From: Triticum aestivum
Taxonomy: Eukaryota > Streptophyta > Magnoliopsida > Poales > Poaceae
NCBI RefSeq assembly: GCF_018294505.1
Contig: NC_057807.1
Coordinates: 134,501,374-134,565,373, forward strand
DNA length: 64,000 bases
Direction: 5' to 3'
In this document: one piece after another, positions 10,791-22,754 of the stretch
Position numbering within the stretch: the stretch's first letter is position 1
Layout of the letters: each line of letters begins with the position of its first letter
Notes under the pieces: model-generated
The model's database searches: none
What the model was told of the DNA's origin: nothing
Seen by the model: only the letters and a program-made list of their open reading frames with translations
Position numbers and translations under genes: made by a program

Positions 10791-12329
10791 CGAAGACATG
10801 ATATATATACAGTTAAATAACTGCAGCATCGTGAATAAGAAAAAACCTAGACTATACAATAAAGAAATTACGGCATATTACATCCACTGGGCATCAAAGT
10901 TCACCACTATGATAATAAAGCACAAGCAGACAGCAGATTACATACACTGGGCATCAAAGATCGCCACCAGTGCAAATAAACACGCCGACAAAATAATATA
11001 CAAAACCGACATCACTTCAATAGAATTCAAGAATAGCCCTGCTGGCGAGCTGCAGCGCAAGCACCTGAGCAAGATGATGAGACTGCGCTTGTTCAACACT
11101 TATATCTTCCTCGCTCTGAAAGATAAACAAGCAGACAGATGACAGGTTTTGCACATAATAGTATCAGTGTTGACAATTCATCACATTTCTTACTAACGAA
11201 TGAAGTGACATAGTTTAAAATTGCATTAACACAATATGGTATTGTTCAGGTCAAGACATGGCAGGAAATGACATTGTGAAGGAGTTGGCAGCTTCACGAC
11301 ACCACTGGATTATAGATCAAGAACTCATAAGTATCAATGGTTAGTGTGCTGTCAATTTATCCCATTTCAGATTGGCAAATAAAGAGACTGTTTAAATAAT
11401 AGTAGAATTATATGGCATTGTTCATAGTTAAGACATTGCAGAATATGACATTGTGCTGTAGTGGCTAGGTTCACCACACCACTGGATTACGGATGAAGAA
11501 TAGAAGCATACATGTAGTGCAAAAGAAGATCCCTTGCTCTGTATAGTTTAATTTACATGGTATGAAGAAGGAACTTGGTTGTACAATTGAAAACTTAAAT
11601 TGAGAAGGACAAACTTTTGTTTATGAACTACATAATAAACTTTAAACATGCAATTTGATGCAAACACTAAAAATAAACAGCTATTGCAGTCATGCGTAAC
11701 CAAATATACACAACAAAGTTTGAAGGCTTGAGAAGGACAAACTTACATTACTGGTGAAGACAGGCTCTATAAAGCCCTTGTCCATGCTGATGGGGGGGGG
11801 GAATTCAAGAAGTTTACCATAGAATCTTCTTCATAAGCATTGCCTTTATTCTACATTTTGTTAAGAGTAAATATAGATGTGATAATATACGAAAAAATGG
11901 AGAATATTTAAGATAAGATGAAGAGTGATGCTACATAACCAAGTAGCTATAAATGTATGTGCAGCAATACAGGCAAAAGGCACAGCCAAGAGCAATGCAC
12001 AACTAAACTTCTTCAGTACCAACCTTATGGTAAGAGTAAATATAGATCTGATGTGTAGAAAATGGAGGGCAAAGGAAAATAAGCTGCAGAGTGATGGTAC
12101 ATGAACAACTACCTGTCAATATAAGTACACTAATAAAGGACAGCATGTATTTCAAGAACAATGCAGAGCTAAAAAGATTAATTGGCATTGGATATATTCT
12201 ACACTAATATAACCATTCATACAGATCAGATAATTTGGAGCGAATAATTGATAAGCAAGCTATCATGCATATGCTATCACATAATGAACCAGGTATGTAT
12301 GCAAGTACAGAGATACAAGACAACATGTA
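10791..12329. repeat. Non-coding CACTA interior with local direct duplications
   Basis: I see no gene here. Three pairs of diverged direct repeats stand out: about 60 bp around CACTGGGCATCAAAG (10884 and 10947), about 170 bp around CACCACTGGATTA (11220-11345 and 11390-11505), and about 160 bp around AAGAGTAAATATAGAT (11860 and 12031). A G9 run lies at 11796. The sequence is probably the 3' untranslated or intronic part of the element. Confidence 0.45.
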
Positions 12330-12339
12330 CTAACAAGAG

Positions 12340-14742
12340 CAAAGCAGCGGGCAGCATATTTGCGATATCCTGTCGTTCTTTTCAAACCGGAATTCTTCTT
12401 CGAGCAGGTTTCCTGCAAAAACGATCCGTAAGGCACATGCGGAAAAGTAGAAGTTCAAATTGGCATGTGATTTCATAGACAGTACCTCATCCTGGGAACG
12501 AGACCAGTGCATAACAAGGTTTTTCCATTCAATGTCTTCTGAATTTAGCACATGAGACTTCACCGGAAATTCATTTATAGATTTGCCATCAAAGTGTGAT
12601 TTCCTCAGGTAACACCGATACTGCTGCAATGCTTCCTTGAAAAGCACAAGCAAGCTTTGCTCGTCATGACTATCCAGATTGACCCTCGCCTAGTTACAGC
12701 AATGTAATGTAAATCATTGATGTGTTCGATCAGCAGAAAACAGGAAAATAATAACCATGAATAATAGCACTTACACGTAAGTTGGACAGGAAGATGTGAA
12801 AATGGTGTTTGTCTTCACTATAATCTTCCCATGATGGGAATATATGCACGTAGTCCCTAACAACATTGAAAGCATTGTCTTTTAAACTGGGAATAAATGG
12901 AATGGGGTTCCAATCTGCAGGAATTGGCCGTCTCTGCAGTTGGGATAGGTCTTCGGCCGGTGGACTTGCTGTACTTTTTGCTGGAGTGGGATTTTTTTGT
13001 GGTACGGCTGGTGCTATGGCAAATGAAATCGGTATACCTTTTGCTGGAGTGCAGGTCCTGTGTGGTGGGGCTAGTGGTGTGGCCAGTGAAGTATGGGTAC
13101 AGTCTGCTGGAGTCGGTCCTACGTTTTGTGTCACTGGTTGTACAACCAATATAAGTGGGCGCTGTCTGAGTTCTCCGGCACCACCACGTTTTTTCAAGGA
13201 GTTTGCTAGTGCTCCTTCAGGTTCGGCAATCACCCTCTTCCTTTTTGATGTCTAATGCACAAGAACAACATTTGAGTGGAAAAACATGGTATGATGACAG
13301 ATGGAATATGTATTGATAATGGATGGACATGGCATCTCGAGTTATATGATGAGTAAACTAAGCAGATGGCGGTGCAACAAAGTAGAAGAAATGCAAGACA
13401 ACATATGCAAGATACGCGCAATCAATAAAACCTTGCCAAATTAGAACAGGCACCTTGATGGGCGAACAGGACAGACCATCTGCCTTTAACTCCTCGAGGT
13501 TAGAATAGTCATTAGGATGATATTCTGAACAAGAATCAACAGGTGGGGAGCATATGAGTTTCATTGCTTCTAGAATGGCACTCAATGCCTTGGTGCCAAT
13601 TTTGTAAGTCATTGCAGTGTTCCACAATATTCTTCTGATGCACAGATTCTGATATTCACTATAATTGCATATAATATCTGAGAACCATGAAAACATAAAT
13701 AGTTGTGAGATTATCTTTGTAATGCAGATGATATTCTAATATAGGGGCGCCCTTGTAAACACTTGTGTGCTATCACTGGATTCTGATGAGAGATATCATG
13801 TGTGTTGTAATATGGTGCGTGCATTTATATAATCTGGCACAAGTATACAAAAAATAGGCTCCAGAAGTAAGGATAGCTGGCAGATGATAGGTTCATAATA
13901 TACTATATGCAGAGTTTATTGCCAAACCATGATAACAAGAGCACAAAGCAACTAGGCAGATCATAGTGTACATAATAGGGGTACACCATAACCACGATAT
14001 ATAAATCGGGAAAGTGGAACTGGCTTGAAAATACGGTGTTGTATTGCCGCTAGTACTTGAAAGCCTATCGATCACGTACAGGCCAGCTCTATCATCTGTT
14101 GACTGCAGATGTCCCTGTGCCCCTTCCTGACAAGGAACATACTGTACGTACTAAATAAAGAATAAACAAAGAGGAACATGTTAAATAATAGAAGAGGAAG
14201 CATATTCTTGAAGTTCCGCTTCATTGCATACAATGTTGGTTGCCCACTCATGATGAATCACAGCGCCCAAAGAAATGCAATTCCATGTTGTCTCTCTATA
14301 TGTGGCAATTTTGAACAAGAGTCATTAGGATCATATTCTGAACAAGAATCAACAGGTAGGGAGCGTATGAGTTTCATTGCATCCAGAATGGCACTCAATG
14401 CCTTGGTGCCAATTTTGTAAGTCATTGCAGTGTTTAGCTTCAAGAGTGGACTGCTGCTAGTGCGACACAAAGCAGCTACACAGATCATAGTGTAGATATA
14501 ATGGGAAAACCTTAAGCATCAGAGTAAAATTAGCAAAGTGTAATGACAAGGTGGACGACGGCGGGGATGAAGCGAGAGGACGGGGTGCAAGGATCCTGGT
14601 CTGAAGCCGTGGATGAGAGAGGTCGATCTCTTGTAATGGATGGCGGCGTCGGGGTATCAGCTTCGGCATCATGGAGGAGGACGGCGGTGGATGGGGTGGC
14701 GGACAGAGGAGGGTGGGGTGTAGAGGGTGTTTTGGCGTCCAC
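12340..14742 (-). pseudogene. Split CACTA accessory gene with a Ptta/En/Spm (Transposase_24-like) domain
   Basis: Several minus-strand exons connect with matching phase. A Pro/Thr-rich start exon (ATG 14742, MDAKTPSTPH) is followed by an exon ending at 13454 (SPIK|), then 13251-12775, 12689-12486, and one starting at 12412. The last four junctions use GT donors and AG acceptors and are all phase 0. The domain spans the last three exons: YRCYLRKSHFDGK, WKNLVMHWS and KRTTGYRKYAARC match the pattern of the plant Ptta/En/Spm transposase family, a second product of CACTA elements rather than the DDE transposase. The exon with KIGTKALSAIL occurs twice (13480-13640 and 14325-14450). The end after about 12340 is unclear and no catalytic transposase is visible, so I treat it as a decayed or partial gene. 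Confidence 0.6.
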
Positions 14743-15470
14743 GGGGTACGAATGGGGAAAAGGGAGGTAGAGAGGAAGGGGGGAACCATGTATTCAGGGC
14801 GCGCTTGTCTCAAATGCGAGGATATTTACAAACTTAGCCCCCGTTTCAAATTTCTACTACATCACAACAATATTAGTCGGTTGGGGATAGGACGGTAATC
14901 TCGCATACACTGAATATTTGTTGACGAGAGTTTGTTTTTGGCGCCCACCGTGTATGAATATGAATCGGGGAGGGAGTCGATTTCGGCCGAGGACACACTG
15001 TGTTTTGGCGCCCACCGTGTATGAATCCGGGTGAGAGGCGGTTACGTCACATTTGGGTGAAATTACAAACCTACCCCTATCAAAACCTATAGAAATCTAG
15101 CAGATAGGCTTTGCGTGGCAGGGATAATCAGTAGTAATTTCCATCTCGCAGATTTTAGTTTCGGGTGGTTACTGCGACTTTCCCCGCTTCGTTCAAAATT
15201 TGCAGAGTGCATGTTTACCGTGCCAACTCAATTCGAATCCCGTTTGTATTCTATTTTTTTGGGCGAGATCCATTTTCAATTGGAATTACATTCTATATAC
15301 ATCATTTTTTTATATATACTTTCAAAAGCACAACACCATTTATACATAAATATGGTTTACGAATGGCATGATCTCAGATTCATAAGGTTGTATCCATCAA
15401 TTTGGATTTTCAAATATTTGGAACCACTTTATGTTGAAATCCAATTATGCATTCCTCGCTAACTGTCTCC
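14743..15470. other. Intergenic/promoter-like sequence with a duplicated GGCGCCCACCGTGTATGAAT
   Basis: There is no gene. The phrase TTGGCGCCCACCGTGTATG occurs at about 14938 and 15005 in direct orientation. The segment lies upstream of the minus-strand split gene and may be its promoter side or the other flank of the CACTA piece. No terminal repeat was found. Confidence 0.3.
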
Positions 15471-15499
15471 AATTAATGTGTGTTTCATGCGGGGTTTTT

Positions 15500-15770
15500 T
15501 AATTGCATATAAACCATGCATAGTTTGTAATCCTGTTTAGACATCAATTGCATATAAACCATGCATTGTTTGTAATTAAAGAATCTATGGATCACCAATA
15601 TTGATAAACTATATAACATTACACGTGTGCCCAAATTCAAATTAATATGCGTATTTGATACACCAATTTGCGTTATGATATTATCGATGTCGTGATCTCC
15701 AGTTTAAATATTTGAATCCCCTTTAATCCAGATATTCGTCTCATATAGCTATCACTCATGCTTATATAGG
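15500..15770. repeat. AT-rich spacer with a 30-bp direct duplication
   Basis: TTGCATATAAACCATGCAT followed by (A/T)GTTTGTAAT occurs twice, near 15504 and 15547. Nothing coding is visible. Confidence 0.4.
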
Positions 15771-17589
15771 ACTATCTCTCTGGACCTATACGTGTTCATC
15801 GTCTCTCAGGTATCTCTCGTGCTACGTGTATATCGACAATGATCTTTTATCTTTGTAACACACTGACAGTACTCTCTCCCTCGACCTTCATCACTCTATC
15901 TCTCTCTAAGTATATCTCGCTCCCTTCTATGTGTCTCTAACTATGATTCTCCATGTGGAATCTCTTTCTCTCCCACAAACACAAAACTTTGTCTCCCAGG
16001 GTCTCATTTCTCTCTACTATTCCCATGTGTGCCACTCGCACACCCCTCATACAGAGATGTATTTCACTCCTTAAATATGCGAACCTACGACTCTTCCTCT
16101 TAAATATCTCTTTCTCACACACAAACACAAACTCTGTCTCCCAGGGTCTCATATTTCTCCATTATTCTCTTGTATGTCGCTCACACATACTCTCTCTCCC
16201 TAGAGATATCTTGCGTTCCCTCATATGTCTCTCTAGCTATCACTCTCGTTGTGAAATATCTTTCTCTCTCGCAGACACAAAACTCCGTGTCTCGGGATCT
16301 CATTTCTCTCTGATATCTGTTTGTATGTGACTCACATGCACCCTCTCTCTATCTCTCTCACACCCACACACATAACTCAGCCTTCTGATCCACTCGACTC
16401 CTATCTCTAACGCACACTAGCTAGCATCTTCATCTTTCTATTTATCTGTTTCTCCATCAACCTTCTTTCTCGCCCTCACACTTGATTCCTATCACACACA
16501 CTACATATGTTTCTCTCTACATGCAGTCAAGTGCCCTCTCACACACATATATAACTTCACCCTCTAAACCACCTGGCGGTCATCTCCAACACCCAAACTA
16601 GCGGATGTCCCTCTAGCTAGCATCTCCATCTCTGTATCTATCTGTAGTTTCTCCGTCAACATTTCTTTCTCGCATGGAGTCTTGCTTCCTATCACCCACA
16701 CTATATATGTCTCTCCATACATATGCATTTATAGGTTAATCTCTTTTGCACAATACTTGTGCCTCACTCCCTCTGCTCGCCATAGATGCATGCTCCAGCC
16801 CACACCACTATCTCTTAAAGACAAAAACACATGCTCAATTGTCGGGCCTTCTTCCCTGCATTCTCACATGCATGCATATTGTCATACCGATCCATTTCTC
16901 CCATGTTGTTGATCTTATGACTTATGTCTTCTTTCTTTTATCTCGATCATGCACGCGCGCACACACACACATCCCACGTATACATGTATACCTCTCACAC
17001 ATGCATGTTCAAGGTCTCTATGTCTCCATACGTAGTTAATTACCCTCAATCCTAACGCCACATCGAATCGTTCTCCTCTTTTGTGCACATAACTTCCACC
17101 TGGATGGGTAAAACACACACTCACACTTAACAATCTCCTTCTAGCTACCCCCCCCCCCGCCTCTCACTCTTCCCCTATATCCCCGAAACCAATAAGACCA
17201 TCCCTTTGTTTAATTCCCGCCTACATGCACCATCGATATATAGTAGTCTTCCTCGGTTTCTCTCGAACAAACACGTTCTCTCGATGTCGACTCCTCTCAT
17301 GCGCACACACCTTCTCTTCCCTCCCTACGGGCATTTTCTCTCTCGCACCCCATCGTTGGTGGCCTCTACCATGCACATCATCTCTCTATGATGAAGCCAT
17401 GCACACTTAAATTACATCCGCCACAGAGGACCCCGCGACACACACACACACACACATGCACCCCCCCACACACACTAACACTCCATCTCTCTCTCTCTCT
17501 CACACACACACACGCACGCATGCACCCCCCCCCACACACACTAAGACTCCATCTCTCTCTCTCACACACACAGACAAACTAAGACTCCA

Positions 17590-17633
<44 letters not shown>

Positions 17634-17680
17634 CCCACACACACTAAGACTCCATCTCACACACACATGCTCTAGGCGGA
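15770..17680. repeat. CT/CA-rich degenerate tandem repeats and microsatellites
   Basis: The plus strand is almost entirely pyrimidine-rich. Diverged copies of a roughly 150-bp unit containing CACAAAACTTTGTCTCCCAG run from 15950 to 16350. Two copies of a roughly 200-bp unit with GCTAGCATCT and TTCTCCRTCAAC lie at 16400-16700. Simple (CT)n/(AC)n tracts and C runs fill 17140-17670, with the longest (CT)n near 17590-17612. Open frames in it are simple-repeat artefacts. Confidence 0.75.
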
Positions 17681-18530
17681 GCATTTGTTCCTACCACCCT
17701 TAATCCAACCTTACCCGTATGATAAACAATCACCTTTATTTACTTGCATAACATGGACAAATTCCACTTTACTTTAGTAGTCAGCAAACTGATCATCTGT
17801 ACCCTTATAAAAAAACGAGTTGGCGATGATGGTGTGCCTGCCATCTTGTAATACAAACTGTATGATCTATATCTGACGGATAGAAAGCAAACTATGATAA
17901 TTTTACAAAAGATACCCGCACCTCTCTCCACATCATTATCTCCCACAACCTTATTGGTTAACAATTAAAAAAGGAATAAGTCTCTGGAACAATCTGGCAT
18001 GCATGGTGGCCGCTGCCGCCTGCCGGCGCCGTCCATCCCCATGCCTCCGCCCATTCCGACCACCAGTCACCACCATGCTCCACTCCTCCTTGCCTTATCT
18101 CTCATCTTTCATTTTTTTGATGACATTCCCGAGATACCAGTTTTCCGATAAAATTCTCGAGATATCATTAGTTTTTACACATGGGATTACTCCTGCATGG
18201 GTCAATCCCAACAGGTGTTTTGTAAAAAAATGCATATTGATGTTCCATGCAATGCACGAGAATCTTGCTTGTAATTATATAACGCAAATCACGAGCAGGA
18301 AGTGACATTTTTTTGACACAACCACGTTAACATGGCCACGTAAATCACTAGCTAAAGTAAATACCATTATACTTATATCCCGAAGCAAAAGGTTGAGTAC
18401 ATGTCCGAAGAGTAGAGTCGCACACACGCACTCTGTCTCTCAGAATCTCTCATACACACACCAGTTACGTGACGCTCACTTAAGCAGACACGTATGTTAC
18501 AATTTGTGCACCCGCGGGTACACGTGATGC
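17681..18530. other. Unassigned intergenic sequence
   Basis: I see no supported gene or element. A short CA-rich patch lies at 18420-18465. Confidence 0.3.
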
Positions 18531-18534
18531 TGCG

Positions 18535-18660
18535 CATTTATTTAAGCCGAAAGGCGAACCCAAACAGTAGCTGCATTCATTCCCCTCCCACCGCCTCTTC
18601 TCTGGTCGCCGTCACCCGGTAGCCATGGCCCGGCTGAAGGTAATAGCATATGCCATACTC
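18535..18660 (+). pseudogene. Gene-start-like fragment (TATA, leader, ATG, donor)
   Basis: ATTTATTTAAG (about 18536) is followed some 85 bp on by a CT-rich leader and CCATGGCCCGGCTGAAG|GTAATA at 18622-18645, an ATG with a possible splice donor six codons in. No continuing exon can be followed. It is likely a captured or truncated gene fragment; similar bases recur near 22590-22760. Confidence 0.25.
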
Positions 18661-19097
18661 CCGCCGGAGCGGCGCCTTAATATGGAAATTATAGTGGTCA
18701 TGCATGCATCTTTTTGTCCTAGCACTCCTATATAAGGGTTGACCGGTCGCTTCCCGTGGACGTGCGCGGGCGATGGAAGAGGAAGGAGAAGGGAAGCAGG
18801 CTGTGGAAGTGTGGAGTAATGTTTTTTTACCACAATTTCTTAGGAAACTGAGTGCAATAATTGAGTAGTTTTGCAAACTACCAGTACTACACCTGAAACG
18901 CTTCAAAACCTATACTCCCTTGCCAGCGCGCGCTTCCCGCGTGAAACGGTAAGCGTCACCCTGGAGCATCAGTGTCGCATTAATGCCCGGCCAGAGCGGA
19001 GGCGACCTCTCACTGGCGCCAGCTTTGAAGTGTCGCGACGGCCGAGAGAGAGCCGCTTCCCGGTGCACGCGACTGCTCCGCGTTGAGACTGGCCATA

Positions 19098-19411
19098 GGC
19101 CCTGTTTGGATCCATGGGTTAGAGTTAGGTTGAGCTAGTTGGGGCTCAAATAGCCCTAAAGTATCCAAGCATGAGGGTTTAAATTGGAGCAAGTTGCACC
19201 GAACCCACCAAAAAAACTATCCCACCCAAGAGGTGCTAACTTGAGATAGTTCTCATTGGGACCACTGAAAAATCACTTTTCTCTCTCCATCAAGTGCATT
19301 TATTGTCAATCTAACCCTGTCACCCAAATACCTCTTCGGCTATAGTTAGTTCAGGGTTAGTCATGAGTTAGTCTAACCTCTAGCTAAGTTAGACTATCAA
19401 ATAGGAGCAAT
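19098..19411. mobile_element. MITE-like element with CCTGTTTGGAT ends (hAT-like)
   Basis: The left end GGCCCTGTTTGGATCC is partly mirrored by CTATCAAATAGGAG at the right. The interior carries repeated (T)TAGTCTAAC/GTTAG(A/T)GTTAG words that fold back. No coding capacity is present. Confidence 0.4.
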
Positions 19412-19699
19412 ATAGGACATGCAAGTTGCTCAAAGCATACAGGCAAATTCGTATGTGAAAGGATTTTTTCTTTTTGAAAATGGAACGTGAAAAGAATTTT
19501 TTTTAGAATGCTCTTGGCATGTCGCTAACATGTGATGAGTTAACCGACCTCAATAGATGGCAAAAACGCCAGCCCGCCGCACTTTGATAGAGACGAGGAG
19601 GGAGAAGCAATACAGGCTGCTGGATTACTAGAGATAGGTGTCGCACGGAAGCCAGGAAATGTGGTGATAGCGTGGGTTAGCCATGTACTAGTATGATGT

Positions 19700-20000
19700 A
19701 ACTACACTGGGTTGCCGTGTTTCGTACTCTTCCAGTCCACTGTGGAGATGATTGGTTAATTTTATATCGCTGAATAATATTAAATATTATGAGTGCAGAC
19801 GCTCCACCACGAGGTTCCTTGCTCCTTCTCGGTCGTCCGGAATCTATGTTCTTCCACTCTATTTTTTTACGTGAGCTTTGTTCATCCTTTTGCCAACACG
19901 CAAGACATCTAGCATCAAGGTGCACGTGTTATGGAAGGATCGTTTCATCTATATGAAGAACACATGGGACTGGAACTACGAGACGGATATGTACCCAGGA
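19700..20000. repeat. Dispersed low-copy repeat, copy 1
   Basis: Related words (TGCCGTGTTTC, CACTGTGGAGA, CACGAGGTTCCTTGCTCCT) recur near 20500-20995, 23555-23680 and 24345-24700. The unit is about 350 bp and indel-rich, probably a non-autonomous DNA element of unknown class. Confidence 0.4.
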
Positions 20001-20078
20001 GTGGATGTACGAACCTGAGTAATGTACCCCAGTAAGTGAAGTAGAAAGGCACAAATGGTATGAACATGCATGGCATAT

Positions 20079-20242
20079 GGGGTGTGTTTGGTTGCGTTCT
20101 CGTCTCAGCATAGTTGTTCCCTCTTCATGCATGCTCAACTCAACACCCCTCTTCATGCATGCTCTCTTCATGCATGCTTCTAGTGTATTTGTGCTAAACT
20201 AGTGTGGACTCATGAACCCTCCATACACTCTACCAAACACCC
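20079..20242. mobile_element. MITE with GGGTGTGTTTGGTTG ends
   Basis: The left end GGGTGTGTTTGGTTG is mirrored by ACCAAACACCC at 20232-20242. The 160-bp interior holds repeated CTTCATGCATGC. It is a hAT-like non-autonomous element; the target duplication is not clear. Confidence 0.5.
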
Positions 20243-20479
20243 AAAGTAGGTCGAGAAGGGAACTCTTGGGCGGCATTTGTCTCTTACTACGTACTACCAC
20301 TAAATGTTGTACGTGCAATGCACGGTGATGTTATGGAGTACGTGCCTAAGTACTGTAGTACTACTATATTAGTTGGAGGCACATATTAACTTTTATATTT
20401 GTTTACGTGTATGCCTCGAGACCTTCCAACTAGACGTGTCTTTCTCTGCAGGTTGCACTTTGTATCGTTCATACCACTA

Positions 20480-20995
20480 AGTACTGCTACGTGTGGTCTC
20501 CAACCCAGAAGTGGAAGAAGTGGAGACGCTCTACCATGCTGTTTTTTTACGCTGGGCTCTACCATGCTATTCATGTCCCACTCCTTTCGCTGGCGTGTGG
20601 GACATCCAGCACATGCCGCGTTTGGCACCCTTCATCGTAAGAGTTGAAACGCTAGCATTCATCAGAAATAAAAAATAATTATAAATCAGCAGTGATACTA
20701 TTTTTTTGCGAACCAATCAGAAGTGATACTATACCACGCGGTTTCCTTGCTCCTCGATGTCGAAAAGAATACTTCCATTCGCCAACATGTGGGACACCGA
20801 CCATCCTGGTCCACTTGCCATGCACGCAGAACTCCAAGGGAGAGTCACCCAGGTCGTTGCGCCGCAGTAACAATGACTAATGAGCCGTTAAATCATAGGC
20901 CCACTTCCCACTTTGAAGTTGCTCGGACGAAGGAACCATCATGACTTCGTTGAATTCCGATTCTTGAAGAAAAATACTCTACCAACAGTACTGCT
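20480..20995. repeat. Dispersed low-copy repeat, copies 2 and 3
   Basis: The stretch 20740-20990 matches 24420-24620 in ATTCGCCAACATGTGGGAC, ACCATCCTGGTCCAC and GGACGAAGGAACCATC; 20490-20650 is a more diverged or truncated copy. Nothing coding is visible. Confidence 0.45.
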
Positions 20996-21035
20996 AGCTA
21001 CAGTAGTTACTCCAACAAAGGCCACCTTTCGTTCA

Positions 21036-21132
21036 TAGGATAGGAATTTTATAGGAATATGAAAATCATAGGAAGTGAGATGACATGCATCTCAATTCCT
21101 ATAGAGGAAGAGATGCCATTTGATGCATAGGA
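21036..21132. mobile_element. Small MITE-like segment (CATAGGATAGGAAT words)
   Basis: CATAGGATAGGAAT occurs at both ends in direct orientation with internal partial fold-back. A diverged single end recurs near 25057-25087 (CCTATCCTATGAACC). The class is uncertain. Confidence 0.3.
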
Positions 21133-21260
21133 TAGGAATCTTTCCATTTAGTCTCGGCTAATGTACTGGTAATTTGCTCTAAAAACTACAGTAGTAACTA
21201 GTAGTACTGGTACATGCTCGTACTCAGACACAGACACACACACACTAACTACTAGTACTA

Positions 21261-21647
21261 CTACTTCTCACATGCTGGCCAGACGCCGTCGTTCTCCTTC
21301 CCGGCTTTGTCAGCGACACCCCACCGTGCTTGGATCTCCGCCGACCTCTCCGCAGCAGCGCGTGCGTCCTTTTCTTTCTTGCGGTGGCGGGCCTCTCTTT
21401 TCTTGAGTGCTTTCTGACTTTTCCGCTCCGTCTGTGTGGCTTTGGCCACCTCTTGCTCTACCACCCATTCGGCCTTGGCATCTTCAAATTCCTCCCACAT
21501 AGTTGTGAGGTTGCGAGCGGCGATGAACTCGGCACGGCGGGATGCCATCGCTTCCCTACCATTTTGTGTGCGGTCTTGGGCGGCGAGGAACTCGGCACGG
21601 CAGGATGCCATCACTGCCTTACCGGTTTGTGTGCGGCGCGGTGGCAT
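21261..21647 (-). CDS. Small hypothetical protein, Lys/Glu/Ala-rich
   Basis: A 128-residue open frame from ATG 21647 (MPPRRTQTGK). Residues 12-45 hold two tandem copies of a MAS(C/R)RAEF(L/I)AA(Q/R) unit. Residues 50-110 are strongly charged and helix-prone, likely coiled coil. No catalytic motif, signal peptide or membrane segment is seen. Base composition (GC-rich third positions) differs from the surrounding AT-rich repeats. It could be one exon of a transposon-associated gene or a gene fragment; promoter and splice partners are not visible. Confidence 0.35.
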   Translation of the reverse strand: MPPRRTQTGKAVMASCRAEFLAAQDRTQNGREAMASRRAEFIAARNLTTMWEEFEDAKAEWVVEQEVAKATQTERKSQKALKKREARHRKKEKDARAAAERSAEIQARWGVADKAGKENDGVWPACEK

Positions 21648-21659
21648 GAACGATGCTTG

Positions 21660-22470
21660 GTGAGAGCTCTGGGGTGGAGTGGCCGGACAACCGTATAGTG
21701 CATTGGTTTGTCAAGAGCTCAAGGACAGAAGACGAAGCAAATTTGGATTCCCCTTCAATACTGGTCATTTATTACCGAGTAAAATGCATTGGCGGTCTCT
21801 TGATAGCTCACTTTGATCATTGTATACGAGATATGGTGATTATACGGTCACTTGCTCAGCGTATAGCTCCATATTTTTCTAGTTGACCATCAAACAGTCC
21901 GCATGCGCCTCATCAGCTCGTGTTCTTTATCTATCTATGTGGGCCTACCTGTCAATGGAGAAAGAAATACTATAAAAACCAAAATTATGCGTATGTTGGG
22001 AATCAAACCATGGACTCGTCGCTACAACGCACCCTCGTCAGCCAAATGAAAATGAAATACTTCGCGTCAGACACTCACGCTGTCAAATCATGCTAATGCA
22101 TGCACGTCGCCCTCTAAATCAAAGTCCTGCTCATGGCGCAACGCAAACAGCGAGCCCATCACCTGTGTGCCCCGGCGGTGCCTGACATTACTATTTAGAC
22201 GTTTGATGGAGGCCTACGCGAACACTGAGCATGTATTCACCTGGATCAACACCAACGGTCATACTCGGACCGCCTTGCTCATGTATATCGTCCATCACAA
22301 CGACAATCTATAAATCAGCCTAGCTAGAGAGGGTACTATGGTAGTATGGTACGGAGTATGTACTATCGTGCGCGACCAATCTTAGTGCCACTGCACACGA
22401 AACCCCTTCCATCTCTAGCGCGCGCTTCCCGCCTGAAACGGTCACCGTCTCTCCAGAATGTCAATGCCGC
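21660..22470. other. Unassigned sequence
   Basis: I see no gene. The end (22405-22470, GCGCGCTTCCCGCCTGAAACGG) is related to 18925-18955, so a diverged repeat runs through both places. Confidence 0.3.
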
Positions 22471-22478
22471 ATTCACCG

Positions 22479-22574
22479 GACTTAACTGCAGGTGCAATTG
22501 GTGTGTCATTGACATGCGGGCCAGATGCCCGTTGGGCCCACATGTTAGTAACCCAACGCATCTGCAGTTAAGTC
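22479..22574. mobile_element. 95-bp palindrome-ended MITE-like insertion
   Basis: GACTTAACTGCAG at 22479-22491 is perfectly mirrored at 22562-22574, and the complementarity continues imperfectly inward for about 10 more bases. Both arms contain TTAA. It appears to interrupt a repeat whose uninterrupted relative is near 18950. Confidence 0.5.
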
Positions 22575-22754
22575 ACTGAAGTAGCGTCCGCATTCATGCC
22601 CAATGAACCTACTCCGGCGCCAGTTGTCCATCCGTCTGTCGCGGCTCATTGCCATTCGCCCGCTATATTAACTTGAGCCCTAGCTCCCAGCCATAGCCAA
22701 AGACCCACACTTATTCTCCTCCGGTCCCTTCCTTCTGTCGGCACCACTCCAACC

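Noticed and set aside
17206..17647. Several 60-codon frames on both strands
   Set aside because: Pure CT/CA simple-sequence artefacts.
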